NCBI RefSeq assembly: GCF_008041935.1
Contig: NZ_VKAC01000014.1
Coordinates: 65,459 to 129,458, forward strand
DNA: 64,000 bases
Reading direction: 5' to 3'
Source: Quadrisphaera setariae
GTDB taxonomy: Bacteria > Actinomycetota > Actinomycetes > Actinomycetales > Quadrisphaeraceae
A program made the position numbers and the translations under genes. This document shows positions 8,878 through 17,218 of this stretch, one piece after another. Every line of letters starts with the position of its first letter. The stretch's first letter is position 1. Below the pieces are notes generated by a model. It was not told where the DNA came from. It saw only the letters and a program-made list of their open reading frames with translations, and made no database searches.

Positions 8878-9960
8878 ATGCCCGTGCAGGCCTTGCAGTC
8901 CTCTGAGCCGTCCGGGCAGCCGGGTCGTTCCCCCCTGCACGCCACGGCGTACTGGACGACCGGGCCCGGGACCGGTGAGCTCCGCAGCGAGACCCTCTCG
9001 CCCCCCGGTGCGGGTCAGGTGCTGGTGCGGACCCTGCACTCCGGGGTCTCCCGCGGCAGTGAGCTGCTGGTCCACCGCGGCGGTGTGCCACCGGAGGTGG
9101 CGCAGAGCATGCGGGCACCGTTCCAGCAGGGCGACCTGCCCGGCCCGGTCAAGTACGGGTACCTCTCGGTCGGGGTGGTCGAGGCCGTCGGCCGGGGAGC
9201 CGACAAGGACGACGAGCAGGGCGGCTCTCCGCTGCTGGGGAAGACCGTCTTCTGCCTGCACCCCCACCAGGACCGCTACGTCGTCCCCGCCGACGCCGTC
9301 CACCCCGTCCCCACCACCGTCCCGGCGCGGCGGGCGGTGCTCGCGGGCACGGTCGAGACCGCCCTGAACGCCCTGTGGGACGCCGCACCCCGGTTCGGCG
9401 ACCGCGTCGCCGTGGTCGGCGCCGGCATGGTCGGGGCCGCCGTCGCCGCGCTGGCGCGCCGCTTCCCCCTGCAGCGCCTGCAGCTGGTCGACCGCGATCC
9501 CTCCCGGGCGGAGCTGGCCGCCTCCCTCGGCGTTGACTTCGCCCTGCCCGAGCAGGCCGCCGGGGGGTGCGACATCGTCGTGCACGCCTCCGCCAGCGGC
9601 GAGGGCCTCTCGCGGGCTCTGGAGCTGCTGGGCCCGGAGGGTGAGGTGGTGGAGGTCTCCTGGTATGGCGACGCACCGGTGACCGTCAGGCTCGGAGCGG
9701 GCTTCCACGCCCGGCGCCTGGCCATCCGCGCCTCCCAGGTGGGCACTGTCGCCACAGCCCGCCGAGCGCGGCGCAGCACTTCCGAGCGCCTCCAGTTGGC
9801 GCTGGAACTGCTCTCGGACCCGGTCTTCGACGCCCTGCTGTCCGGATCCGTGGGTCTGGACGACCTGCCGGCGGCCATGGTCGACCTCGCCACGGGACGG
9901 CGAAGCGCGCTCTGCCTGGTCGTCGACCATCCGACCGTACCCTCCGACCTCGCCTCCTGA
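8878..9960 (+). CDS. Medium-chain dehydrogenase/reductase, zinc-independent type
   Basis: The 360-residue product has the GroES-like N-terminal domain (GAGQVLVRTLHSGVSRGSELL) and a Rossmann domain with VAVVGAGMVGAAVAALARR as the NAD(P)-binding loop, then LQLVDRDPSRAELAASLG. The zinc-ligand cysteine normally present in the CGTD region is replaced (SGVSRGSE). The structural-zinc cysteine cluster is also absent, so oxidation or reduction without zinc is likely. It heads a rightward operon with the PTPS-like, glycosyltransferase, methyltransferase and membrane-protein genes, separated by 9-20 bases or overlapping. It probably acts on the product of that pathway; the substrate is unknown. Confidence 0.8.
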   Translation: MPVQALQSSEPSGQPGRSPLHATAYWTTGPGTGELRSETLSPPGAGQVLVRTLHSGVSRGSELLVHRGGVPPEVAQSMRAPFQQGDLPGPVKYGYLSVGVVEAVGRGADKDDEQGGSPLLGKTVFCLHPHQDRYVVPADAVHPVPTTVPARRAVLAGTVETALNALWDAAPRFGDRVAVVGAGMVGAAVAALARRFPLQRLQLVDRDPSRAELAASLGVDFALPEQAAGGCDIVVHASASGEGLSRALELLGPEGEVVEVSWYGDAPVTVRLGAGFHARRLAIRASQVGTVATARRARRSTSERLQLALELLSDPVFDALLSGSVGLDDLPAAMVDLATGRRSALCLVVDHPTVPSDLAS

Positions 9961-9969
9961 GGAGCCGCC

Positions 9970-10374
9970 GTGTACCGCGTCAGCGTCCGCGACCACGTGA
10001 TGGTCGCCCACTCCCTGCCTCGCCCCTTCTTCGGCCCCGCGCAGGGCAAGCACGGGGCGACCTACGTCGTGGAGCTGGTGCTGGCGGCCACGGCGCTGGA
10101 CGAGAACGGCGTGGTGGTCGACATCGGGGCGGCCTCGGCGGCGCTGGGCTCCGTGCTGGACGAGCTGCGCTACCGCGACCTCGACGAGCACCCCGCCTTC
10201 GCCGGTCAGCTCACCACCACCGAGGTCCTCGCCCGCTGGGTGGCCGACCGCGTGGCGGCTGCCTCGCACTGCGAAGGACCGGCCGCGGGTCTGGTCAAAG
10301 GGCTGGACCACCTCGAGGTGGTGCTCCACGAGACCCCCGACGCCTGGGCCAGCTACCGCCTCGACGCCCTGTGA
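9970..10374 (+). CDS. 6-pyruvoyl-tetrahydropterin synthase/QueD-like protein with altered zinc site
   Basis: PTPS/QueD enzymes act on dihydroneopterin triphosphate through a zinc site of three histidines. The 134-residue product keeps the fold landmarks: VRDHVMVAHSLP with H14, HGATYVVEL with H28, the LDEHPAF segment, TTTEVLARWVADRV and the C-terminal LHETPDAWASYR. The family's HGH motif has become HGA, so A30 replaces the third zinc ligand. The Asp-His catalytic pair region is also changed (DEH). It may bind a pterin-like compound by a different chemistry, or act on another substrate. The start is GTG 9970, nine bases after the dehydrogenase stop. Confidence 0.78.
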   Translation: MYRVSVRDHVMVAHSLPRPFFGPAQGKHGATYVVELVLAATALDENGVVVDIGAASAALGSVLDELRYRDLDEHPAFAGQLTTTEVLARWVADRVAAASHCEGPAAGLVKGLDHLEVVLHETPDAWASYRLDAL

Positions 10375-10392
10375 CGCTCCCGTGATGGTGCT

Positions 10393-11559
10393 GTGACGAC
10401 CGCTGAGGCGGCTACTGAGACGGCTACTGAGACGGAGCGGAGCCTCGCCGTCGTCGTCCCGGCGCCGTGGCAGGCCCTGTCCGGCGGCAGCACCTACGAC
10501 CGGCGGCTCGTCGCCGCGCTGCGCACCCGTGGGACCCCGGTGCGCGTGGAGGTCGTGGACGGCGCGTGGCCGCGACCGTCGCCGGGCGAGCGACGAGCGC
10601 TGGCAGAGGCGCTGGTCCGCTCCGGGGCGGCGGACGTCGTCGTCGACGGCCTCGTGGCTGCCGCCGCACCCACCGAGGTGCTGGCGGCGGTCGACGACGG
10701 GACGCGGGTGCACGTCCTGGTGCACCTGCCCCTGGCGCTGGAGAGCGGCCTGGACCCGGCCGTCGCGGCCGAGCTCGACCGGAGCGAGGCAGCAGCGCTG
10801 CGCGCAGCGACCTCCGTGCTGGCCACCAGCGGCTGGGCGGCCACCGAGCTGCAGCGGCGCCACGGCCTGGGAGCCGTCGGCGTGGCGCGGCCGGGGGCCG
10901 AGCCCGCCCCGGCAGCACGGGGCTCCCGGGACCGGCCGCCGCGCGTCCCGCAGCTGCTGCACCTGGCCTCGCTCAGACCCGTCAAGGACCAGCTCGGGGT
11001 GGTCGCCGCCCTCAGCCGGCTCCAGGACCTCCCGTGGAGCGCCGTCCTGGCCGGACCCGTCGGCGATGCCGAGTACTCCGCGGCCGTCGAGGCCGCCGTC
11101 GACGCCGCTGGGCTCCGCGACCGCGTGCGTCTGCCGGGTCCGGTGGTCGACGACGAGCTCGAGCGCCTCTGGGACGCCACCGACCTGCTCCTGCTGCCCT
11201 CGCGCGCCGAGACGTGGGGCATGGTCGTCACCGAGGCCCTCGCCCGTGGGGTCCCCGCCGTCGTCAGCGCCGGCACCGGCGCCGTCGAGGCCCTCGGAGG
11301 CCCGCACGAGGGGGGGCTGCCCGGTGCCGTGGTCGCTCCCGGTGACCCCGAGCAGCTGTCCGCCGCGCTGCGACGCCTCCTCGGCCCCGAGGGTGCCGCC
11401 GCCCGTGCCGCAGCTGGCGCCGCGCGGCGACAGCTGGTCGACGGCGGAGGCTGGGACAGCACCGCGGCGGCGGTCCTCGACCACGTCCGCGCCGCCCGAC
11501 AACCCGGCCGACGACGCGTGCGAGGCCCTGACCGACGACCCGACCGACGACCCGAGTGA
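10393..11559 (+). CDS. GT4-like glycosyltransferase
   Basis: The 388-residue product has a two-lobed GT-B layout. The N-terminal lobe begins SLAVVVPAPWQALSGGSTYDRRLVAALRTRG. The C-terminal lobe contains LLHLASLRPVKDQLGVVAAL and DLLLLPSRAETWGMVVTEALARGVPAVVSAG, the nucleotide-sugar signature of family GT4. An Arg/Asp-rich tail (RRVRGPDRRPDRRPE) is unusual. The start is GTG 10393. Its stop overlaps a possible GTG start of the methyltransferase. The sugar and acceptor are not deducible; by context it glycosylates the product of the pterin-type pathway. Confidence 0.85.
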   Translation: MTTAEAATETATETERSLAVVVPAPWQALSGGSTYDRRLVAALRTRGTPVRVEVVDGAWPRPSPGERRALAEALVRSGAADVVVDGLVAAAAPTEVLAAVDDGTRVHVLVHLPLALESGLDPAVAAELDRSEAAALRAATSVLATSGWAATELQRRHGLGAVGVARPGAEPAPAARGSRDRPPRVPQLLHLASLRPVKDQLGVVAALSRLQDLPWSAVLAGPVGDAEYSAAVEAAVDAAGLRDRVRLPGPVVDDELERLWDATDLLLLPSRAETWGMVVTEALARGVPAVVSAGTGAVEALGGPHEGGLPGAVVAPGDPEQLSAALRRLLGPEGAAARAAAGAARRQLVDGGGWDSTAAAVLDHVRAARQPGRRRVRGPDRRPDRRPE

Positions 11560-11570
11560 GGTCACGACCC

Positions 11571-12404
11571 GTGAGTGATGGCGCCACCCCGACGCTGACC
11601 GAGTGGCTCGCGCTGCGCGAGGGCGCGGACGAGCGCGCCCGGCGCAGCGCGACCCCGCAGCTGCTGCACCACCTGGGGCTCGACACCACCGCTGCGCCGC
11701 AGGGGCGCCTCCGGGTGGTGGACGTGGGCGCGGGCACCGGCGCCAACCTGCGCCACCTGGCCCCGGTCCTCTCGAGCGCACAGGACTGGCTCCTGCTCGA
11801 CCACGACCCCGAGGTGCTGGAGCGCGCCGAGGAGCTCCTGGACGAGGAGCCCGTCGCCGCGCGTGCCACGGTCACCACCCGTCTCGGTGACCTCGCAGGG
11901 GTGGACCTGCGCGGCAGCGCCGACTTGCTGACCTGCACGGCGCTGCTCGACGTGCTGCGCGCCGACCAGGTCGACGGACTCGTGGCCGCGCTGGCGGCGG
12001 CGCGGGTGCCTGCGCTGATGGCCCTGACGGTCACCGGTGAGGTGCAGCTGGACCCGCCGCACCCCGCTGACGCGGAGCTGGCGAGGACCTTCGACGACCA
12101 CCAGCAGCGCGACGGGCGCCTCGGCCCGCTCGCTGCTGGACACACCGTCCAGGCCCTCGCGCGGGCCGGCTTCTCGGTGCTGACCGTGCCCACGCCGTGG
12201 CGGCTGGGGCCTGAGGAACCCGAGCTGGTGCTGGAGTGGGCCGCCGGGCGGGTCGAGGCGGCGGTGGAGCAGGATCCCGCGCTGGCCGGTACCGGGCGCA
12301 GCTGGCTGCAGCAGCGCAGCCGGGAGGTCGACCGGGGTGAGCTGCACGCAGTGGTCCACCACGTCGACCTGGCAGCGGGACCCCCGGCGGGCGCGACCTC
12401 GTGA
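11571..12404 (+). CDS. SAM-dependent methyltransferase
   Basis: The class I methyltransferase fold is shown by motif I VVDVGAGTGANLRHLAPVL and by an acidic end of strand 2 (WLLLDHDPEVLERAEELL). Motifs further on are GDLAGVDL and ADLLTCTALLDVL. From GTG 11571 the product has 277 residues; that start has GAGTGAGG about nine bases before it. The in-frame GTG at 11556, overlapping the glycosyltransferase stop, is an alternative adding five residues. The stop overlaps the GTG of the next gene (GTGA). It is the fourth gene of the rightward cassette; the acceptor is unknown. Confidence 0.85.
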   Translation: MSDGATPTLTEWLALREGADERARRSATPQLLHHLGLDTTAAPQGRLRVVDVGAGTGANLRHLAPVLSSAQDWLLLDHDPEVLERAEELLDEEPVAARATVTTRLGDLAGVDLRGSADLLTCTALLDVLRADQVDGLVAALAAARVPALMALTVTGEVQLDPPHPADAELARTFDDHQQRDGRLGPLAAGHTVQALARAGFSVLTVPTPWRLGPEEPELVLEWAAGRVEAAVEQDPALAGTGRSWLQQRSREVDRGELHAVVHHVDLAAGPPAGATS

Positions 12405-13387
12405 ACCGGTGGCTGCGGGCCTCGCTCCAGGCGGCTGCCGGAGTCGGGCTGCTGGCCCTGACGGTGCACCTGGTGGGCGCCGGGCCCTTCCGCCAGGCCC
12501 TGGGCGTGCTCACCCCGCCCACCGCGGTCGCGGCCCTCGCGCTGGGCGCGGTGGCCACGGCGGCCCAGGCGCTGCGGTGGCGCGCTGTGGCAGCGGTGCG
12601 GGCCGGCGGCTCGGACGTGGGCTCAGACGGCGGCTCAGACGGCGGCTCAGACGGCGGCTCGGACGACGCCGGGACGGGGCGGGCGATGGGCCCCGGCCGC
12701 GCCGTCGGGGAGTGCTACCGCGCTGGGGTGCTGAACGCCGTCCTGCCCGGGGGTCTGGCCGGCGACGCGCTGCGCGCTCACCGGGCCCGGCGGCACGGTG
12801 GGTGGTGGCGCAGCGCCACCTCGGTGGGCGTGGAGCGGCTGGCGGGCACCGCCCTGCTGCTCGCCGTCGCGGCGGTGGTGCTGTGGACGGCCGCTGATCA
12901 GTTGGAGCAGCTGCAGCGGTGGGCGCTGGCGGTGGCGGTGACCGCGGCGGTGCTGGTGTTCCTGGTCACCCGCGCGCTCGCGTCGGCGCCCGCGGTCGTG
13001 CACCTGGCGGTCTGGGGGTGGTCGGCCCTGGGCCTGGCGGCGCTGGTGACGCTCTTCGCCGTCGCTGCTGCAGCGCTGCGCGCGGGCCCGGACGCGGCGG
13101 GGACCGCAGTCCTGGCCGTCCTGGCGCTGCTGGGGATGTCCCTGCCGGTCGGTGCCGGCGGCTTCGGCCCGCGGGAGGCGCTGGCGGCAGCGGCCTCCGA
13201 CGCCGCCGGCACCACACCGGGGGTCGCTGTCGCCCTCGCCGCCGGGTACGGGGTGCTGGCCGTGCTGTCGACCGCACCCGGCGCGGTGCTGCTGCTCGCC
13301 GACCTCACGGGGTCCTCGCGCCCCCGAGCGCTCAGCCGCGTGCTCGGCCGGGTCCGCAGTCGAGTGCACGGTCGAGTGCGCGGCTGA
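12401..13387 (+). CDS. Lysylphosphatidylglycerol-synthase-type (UPF0104) membrane protein
   Basis: The 328-residue product has about eight membrane helices. It carries the family landmarks CYRAGVLNAVLPGGLAGDALRAHRA and GMSLPVGAGGFGPREALAAAA, seen in the flippase-like membrane domain of MprF and stand-alone UPF0104 proteins. Such proteins move or tether lipid-linked compounds. Between helices 2 and 3 is a short tandem repeat, GSDGGSDGGSDGG, coded by 12-bp units at about 12607-12660. The start GTG 12401 overlaps the methyltransferase stop. It ends the rightward cassette and meets the RibA/RibD gene tail to tail with 15 bases between. Confidence 0.78.
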   Translation: MNRWLRASLQAAAGVGLLALTVHLVGAGPFRQALGVLTPPTAVAALALGAVATAAQALRWRAVAAVRAGGSDVGSDGGSDGGSDGGSDDAGTGRAMGPGRAVGECYRAGVLNAVLPGGLAGDALRAHRARRHGGWWRSATSVGVERLAGTALLLAVAAVVLWTAADQLEQLQRWALAVAVTAAVLVFLVTRALASAPAVVHLAVWGWSALGLAALVTLFAVAAAALRAGPDAAGTAVLAVLALLGMSLPVGAGGFGPREALAAAASDAAGTTPGVAVALAAGYGVLAVLSTAPGAVLLLADLTGSSRPRALSRVLGRVRSRVHGRVRG

Positions 13388-13402
13388 CCCACCGCGCCAC
13401 GG

Positions 13403-14893
13403 CTACGAAGTACCGGAGGCGCTGGACGCTCTGGCCGCAGCCAGGTCGAGCTCGACAGCGACGTCCTCCCCGAGCACGAACCGCCGTGAAGGGGCCCGCA
13501 GCGCGTCGGCCATCAGGTCGGCGCCGTCGAAGCGCAGACCCGGGACGCCGTCGCCCACCAGGACCGGCGCGGTGGTGATCCAGAGCCGGTCCAGCGCACC
13601 GGCGGCTAGGAACGCCGAGACCGTGGTGGCTCCCCCCTCGACCAGCACGCGGCCGAAGCCGCGGTCGTGCAGGGCGCGCAGGACCGTGGTGACGACCCGG
13701 GAGCGCTCCAGCGCTCCCGCCGGGACGACGGAAGGGACGTCGATCCCGACCACCTGCACGTGACTGCGTCCGGCCACCCCCTGGGCCGCGGCCTCGGCGC
13801 GCTCGGAGCTGGTGCACCACAGCACCGGCGCTGCGCCGTCGGTGAAGACCCGGGCGCCCAGGGGCGCACGGGCCCGCGGGTCCAGGACCACCCGCACCGG
13901 GTGGGGCCCGGGACACGCGCGGACGGTCAGCTGGGGGTCGTCGGCGACGACGGTGCTGACCCCCACCACGACGGCGTCCACCAGGGCGCGCAACCGGTGC
14001 AGGTGCTCGCGGTCCTGCGCTCCTGAGACGTAGTGGGCGTCGCCCGTGCGCGCCGCGGTGAAGCCGTCCAGGCTCTGCGCGACCTGGGCGATGACCAGCG
14101 CCCTGCCGGTCGCCAGCGGTGAGTACCGCTCCAGCAGCACCGACGCCGCTGCGTCGGTGTCGGCGTGCGCGTCAGGCAGGTCGTCCGCCAGGTCGTCCGC
14201 GCCGCTGTGGGAGCTGGCGGCGAGCAGCGCCTCCCAGGCGCGCTCACCTGACCACCGCGGGCCGACCGGGGGCAGGTGCCCCATCCGCTGGACCTTGGTC
14301 TGGCGGTAGCGGGCGCTGTCGGTCCTGACGGGCACCGGCACACCGACCACCTGCTCGACCTCGACCCCGCCCGCGCGCAGCGCTGCGGCCTTGTCGGGGT
14401 TGGAGGTCATCAGCCGGACCCGCCGCAGCCCCAGGTGCCTCAGCACGGCGGCTGCTGCGGCGTAGTCGCGGGCGTCGACGGGCAGGCCCAGGGAGGTGTT
14501 CGCATCGACGGTGTCGGCGCCGGCGTCCTGCAGCGCGTAGGCGCTGAGCTTGGCCATCAGCCCGATGCCCCTCCCCTCCTGCCCGCGCAGGTAGACCACG
14601 ACCCCGCGGCCCTCGGCGGCGATGGCCCGCTGCGCGGCCAGGAGCTGGTCGCCGCAGTCGCAGCGCCACGACCCCAGCGCGTCACCGGTCAGGCATTCAG
14701 AGTGCACCCGCACCAGCGGGGCGGCGGCGTCGTCAGCGAGGAGCGCCTCAGGGGTGCCCAGCACCAGGGCCACGTGCTCCTCACCGCGTCCGTCGCGGAA
14801 CCCGTGGACGGCGAAGACCCCGTGGGCGGTGGGCAGCTGGGTCGTGGCGACGTGTTGCACCTGGCCGCCGCCCTGGACCGGTACTTCGATCAT
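13403..14893 (-). CDS. GTP cyclohydrolase II fused to RibD-type reductase domain
   Basis: GTP cyclohydrolase II opens GTP to the diaminopyrimidine precursor of riboflavin; the RibD reductase domain reduces the ribose of that product. The 496-residue product has the cyclohydrolase domain at about residues 1-210, with zinc cysteines in HSECLTGDALGSWRCDCGDQ and the catalytic GQEGRGIGL. The RibD_C domain spans about 245-490 (VIAQVAQSLDGFTAARTG… and VLVEGGATTVSAFL). No deaminase domain is present, so it is not a complete RibD. The ATG 14893 overlaps by one base the TGA of the TDT exporter (TGATG), so they are co-translated. It may feed the neighbouring PTPS-like cassette. Confidence 0.88.
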   Translation of the reverse strand: MIEVPVQGGGQVQHVATTQLPTAHGVFAVHGFRDGRGEEHVALVLGTPEALLADDAAAPLVRVHSECLTGDALGSWRCDCGDQLLAAQRAIAAEGRGVVVYLRGQEGRGIGLMAKLSAYALQDAGADTVDANTSLGLPVDARDYAAAAAVLRHLGLRRVRLMTSNPDKAAALRAGGVEVEQVVGVPVPVRTDSARYRQTKVQRMGHLPPVGPRWSGERAWEALLAASSHSGADDLADDLPDAHADTDAAASVLLERYSPLATGRALVIAQVAQSLDGFTAARTGDAHYVSGAQDREHLHRLRALVDAVVVGVSTVVADDPQLTVRACPGPHPVRVVLDPRARAPLGARVFTDGAAPVLWCTSSERAEAAAQGVAGRSHVQVVGIDVPSVVPAGALERSRVVTTVLRALHDRGFGRVLVEGGATTVSAFLAAGALDRLWITTAPVLVGDGVPGLRFDGADLMADALRAPSRRFVLGEDVAVELDLAAARASSASGTS

Positions 14894-16155
14894 CAACGAA
14901 GGGTAGTCGGACGGGCAGCGGCGGCCGTGGCCAGGAGCTGTCCGCTCCAGACCCCGCGGGCGGTGCGCACCGCGACCACGGCCCAGGCCAGCAGCAGACC
15001 GACGTAGAACACCACTGCGGCCACGACCAGCAGGTCCGAGCCGGTGTGAGCGGCCAGGCCCGAGGTCCCGGTGACCACGGTGCCGACGGGGAAGGTGAAG
15101 GACCACCACGTCAGGGAGAACGGCATCCCGGCCCGGACGGTGCGCATGGTGATGGCGACCGCCAGGGCCGCCCACATCAGGGCGAAGCCCCACACCGGCA
15201 CCCCGAAGACCACCCCGAGGGCCTGCAGCGCCGGTCCATAGGGAGCGGGGAGGTCGTTGGCGGCCTGGGTGCCGAGGTTGTTGGCGGCTGTGATCGACTG
15301 CCCCAGCGGACCGAGGACGATCCACAGGGTGGGCACCGCGGCAGCAGCACCGACCTTGTGGTGCAGCAGCCGGTTCCAGATCTGGGTGATGACCACCAGC
15401 GACGCCAGCAGCGTCAGACCGAACATGGCGTAGCAGGCCACGAGCATGCTCGAGCGCCACTGCCCCACGGGCAGGTGGGCCACCAGCAGCGCTCCCGTGG
15501 CCGCCGAGACCATCGGCGGCACCACCGGCATCAGCCAGCCGCCGAACGCCGAGGCCGGCTCGACCCGGTGGCGGGTGAAGGCCTGGTAGGGGACGGCCAC
15601 CGCGGTCCACAGACCCAGCGCGGTCCCCGCGGTCCACAGCGCCGCTGAGGTCCACACCGCGGCGGTGGTGCCCAGCAGCGGGGTGGCGACCAGCAGCGCC
15701 CCGGCCCCGACGGTCATCAGGGCCATGGCAGGGGCGCCGTAGAAGTGCGACATGATCGGGTGCGCCAGCCAGCCGCGGGCGGTGTCCGGGTGGCGCACCC
15801 AGTGCACGACGGTCGCGGCGGACACGAGCAGGAGCAGCGCCGTGGCCAGGCACCACACGACCTCGGCGAAGACGCCCTGGCCCGGGACGCGCACCGGCAG
15901 CGTCGCGGCGGCGTTGGCGACGATGCCGGTCCCCATGACCGAGGCGTACCAGTTCGGCCCGATGGCGGCGAAGGCCAGCCGACGGTCCTCCAGGGCGTGC
16001 AGGAAACCCCGCTCCAGTCGGCTCCCCCGGCTCTGCGTCCGGTCCGCGGCGGAGGGGACGGCGGAGGGGACGGTGGAAGGGACGGTGGAGGGGACGGTGG
16101 AGGGGGCAGGAGCACTCGGTCGCGGGGCCCAGGTCGTCGCGTGCAGCGTCTTCAC
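14893..16155 (-). CDS. TDT-family (TehA/Mae1/Ssu1-type) exporter
   Basis: The product has ten predicted membrane helices and the family's opening motif AFAAIGPNWYASVMGTGIVANAA. The family includes tellurite-resistance, malate and sulfite transporters; Ssu1 of yeast exports sulfite. The N-terminus before the first helix is a repeat-rich Ser/Thr/Val/Pro linker. The start is uncertain. GTG 16155 gives 420 residues and leaves a 93-base intergenic region with the LysR-type operator, whereas GTG 16236 gives 447 residues but would place the operator inside the gene. I prefer 16155. The divergent LysR gene probably controls it. Confidence 0.8.
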   Translation of the reverse strand: MKTLHATTWAPRPSAPAPSTVPSTVPSTVPSAVPSAADRTQSRGSRLERGFLHALEDRRLAFAAIGPNWYASVMGTGIVANAAATLPVRVPGQGVFAEVVWCLATALLLLVSAATVVHWVRHPDTARGWLAHPIMSHFYGAPAMALMTVGAGALLVATPLLGTTAAVWTSAALWTAGTALGLWTAVAVPYQAFTRHRVEPASAFGGWLMPVVPPMVSAATGALLVAHLPVGQWRSSMLVACYAMFGLTLLASLVVITQIWNRLLHHKVGAAAAVPTLWIVLGPLGQSITAANNLGTQAANDLPAPYGPALQALGVVFGVPVWGFALMWAALAVAITMRTVRAGMPFSLTWWSFTFPVGTVVTGTSGLAAHTGSDLLVVAAVVFYVGLLLAWAVVAVRTARGVWSGQLLATAAAARPTTLR

Positions 16156-16209
16156 CCCTCGAGGGTGGTCCCCCGGCCAGGGCACCGGTAGGGACCGAGT
16201 GGCTGTGGG

Positions 16210-16230
16210 GTCACAGGCAGAAGCTGTGAC
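16210..16230. promoter_or_regulatory. Candidate LysR-type operator
   Basis: A perfect inverted repeat GTCACAG-N7-CTGTGAC lies between the divergent LysR and TDT genes, 19 bases before the LysR start. LysR-type regulators bind such dyads (T-N11-A class) next to their own promoter. Confidence 0.55.
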
Positions 16231-16248
16231 GACCACTACTGTGGCGTT

Positions 16249-17211
16249 GTGACGCTGAGCGCCCGTCTCCCCGATCTGCGCACATTGGAGCTCTTCTGCG
16301 AGGTCCTCGCCGGAGGCAGCATCGGCGCCGCGGCGCGCGCGCAGGACATCACCCAGCAGTCCGCCTCAGCACGGCTGCGAGCCCTGGAGGTGCAGGTGGG
16401 TGCGGTGCTGCTGGTCCGCGGTCCGCGCGGTGCCGCCCCCACCCCAGCCGGGGTCGTCTTGGTGGAGTGGGCCCAGCGCCTGCTGGAGGTGGCCGGGCAG
16501 GTCGACACGGCCCTGGGAGCCTTGCGGGAGCAGGGGCGCAGCGAGCTGTCGATCACGGCGAGCATGACGGTGGCCGAGCACCTGGTGCCGGGCTGGCTGG
16601 TGGCGCTGCGCTCTCGTCAGCTGCGGGCCGCCCATGCGCCGACCGCGGTCTCCCTGCGGGCCACGAACACCGCCGCGGTGGTGGCCGCCGTGCGCGAGGG
16701 AACTGCCCAGATCGGCTTCACCGAGGGCAGCCAGCCCCCGGTGGGACTGTCCTGGCGGGCGGTCGGGCAGGACGAGCTGGTCGCCGTCGTGGGCCCCGGT
16801 CACCCGTGGGCGCGCCGTCGTGGTCCGGTGCAGGTCCGCGACCTGGTCGCAGCCCCCCTGGTGTGCCGGGAGGTCGGTTCCGGGACCCGGCAGGTGCTGG
16901 ATGAGGCGCTGGCCGCAGCCGGACACGCCCCGGTGGTGCCCCTGCTGGAGCTGACCACCGCGACCGCCGTTCGCGAGGCGGTGCGGGCGGGGGCGGCGGC
17001 CGCCGTCCTGTCGCGCCTGGCCGTCGCCTCCGATGTCGCGGCCGGGGCGCTGGTGGCTCGCCAGGTGGCGGGTGTGGACCTGAGCCGCACCCTGCGGGCG
17101 GTGTGGGCGAGCGGACAGCATCCCCCGGCCGGTCCGGCGCGAGACCTCGTCGCCCTCGCCGCGGCCAGGAGGTCCACCCCCGGGAGCGCGCGCGAGCCCC
17201 GCCTCCGGTGA
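16249..17211 (+). CDS. LysR-type transcriptional regulator, divergent from TDT exporter
   Basis: The 320-residue product has the N-terminal winged HTH (LRTLELFCEVLAGGSIGAAARAQDITQQSASARLRALE) and a substrate-binding domain with the CysB/YeiE-like pattern ITASMTVAEHLVPGWL and ATNTAAVVAAVREGTAQIGFTEG. It is a clear paralogue of the LysR at 22.7 kb, which is also divergent from an anion exporter. LysR regulators of this subgroup often respond to sulfur compounds, so sulfite or sulfate as inducer is plausible but unproved. The GTG 16249 has only a weak ribosome site and the mRNA may be nearly leaderless. Confidence 0.88.
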   Translation: MTLSARLPDLRTLELFCEVLAGGSIGAAARAQDITQQSASARLRALEVQVGAVLLVRGPRGAAPTPAGVVLVEWAQRLLEVAGQVDTALGALREQGRSELSITASMTVAEHLVPGWLVALRSRQLRAAHAPTAVSLRATNTAAVVAAVREGTAQIGFTEGSQPPVGLSWRAVGQDELVAVVGPGHPWARRRGPVQVRDLVAAPLVCREVGSGTRQVLDEALAAAGHAPVVPLLELTTATAVREAVRAGAAAAVLSRLAVASDVAAGALVARQVAGVDLSRTLRAVWASGQHPPAGPARDLVALAAARRSTPGSAREPRLR

Positions 17212-17218
17212 CCGGCGG

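Noticed and set aside
8836..11781. A 981-codon open frame on the minus strand
   Set aside because: It runs antisense through the dehydrogenase, PTPS-like and glycosyltransferase genes, is Arg/Gly/Ala-rich and has no domain; it is a high-GC shadow frame.
14894..15856. N-terminal extension of the GTP cyclohydrolase II/RibD gene to 817 codons
   Set aside because: The extension lies out of frame inside the TDT exporter gene; the ATG at 14893, one base overlapping its stop, gives the normal domain start.
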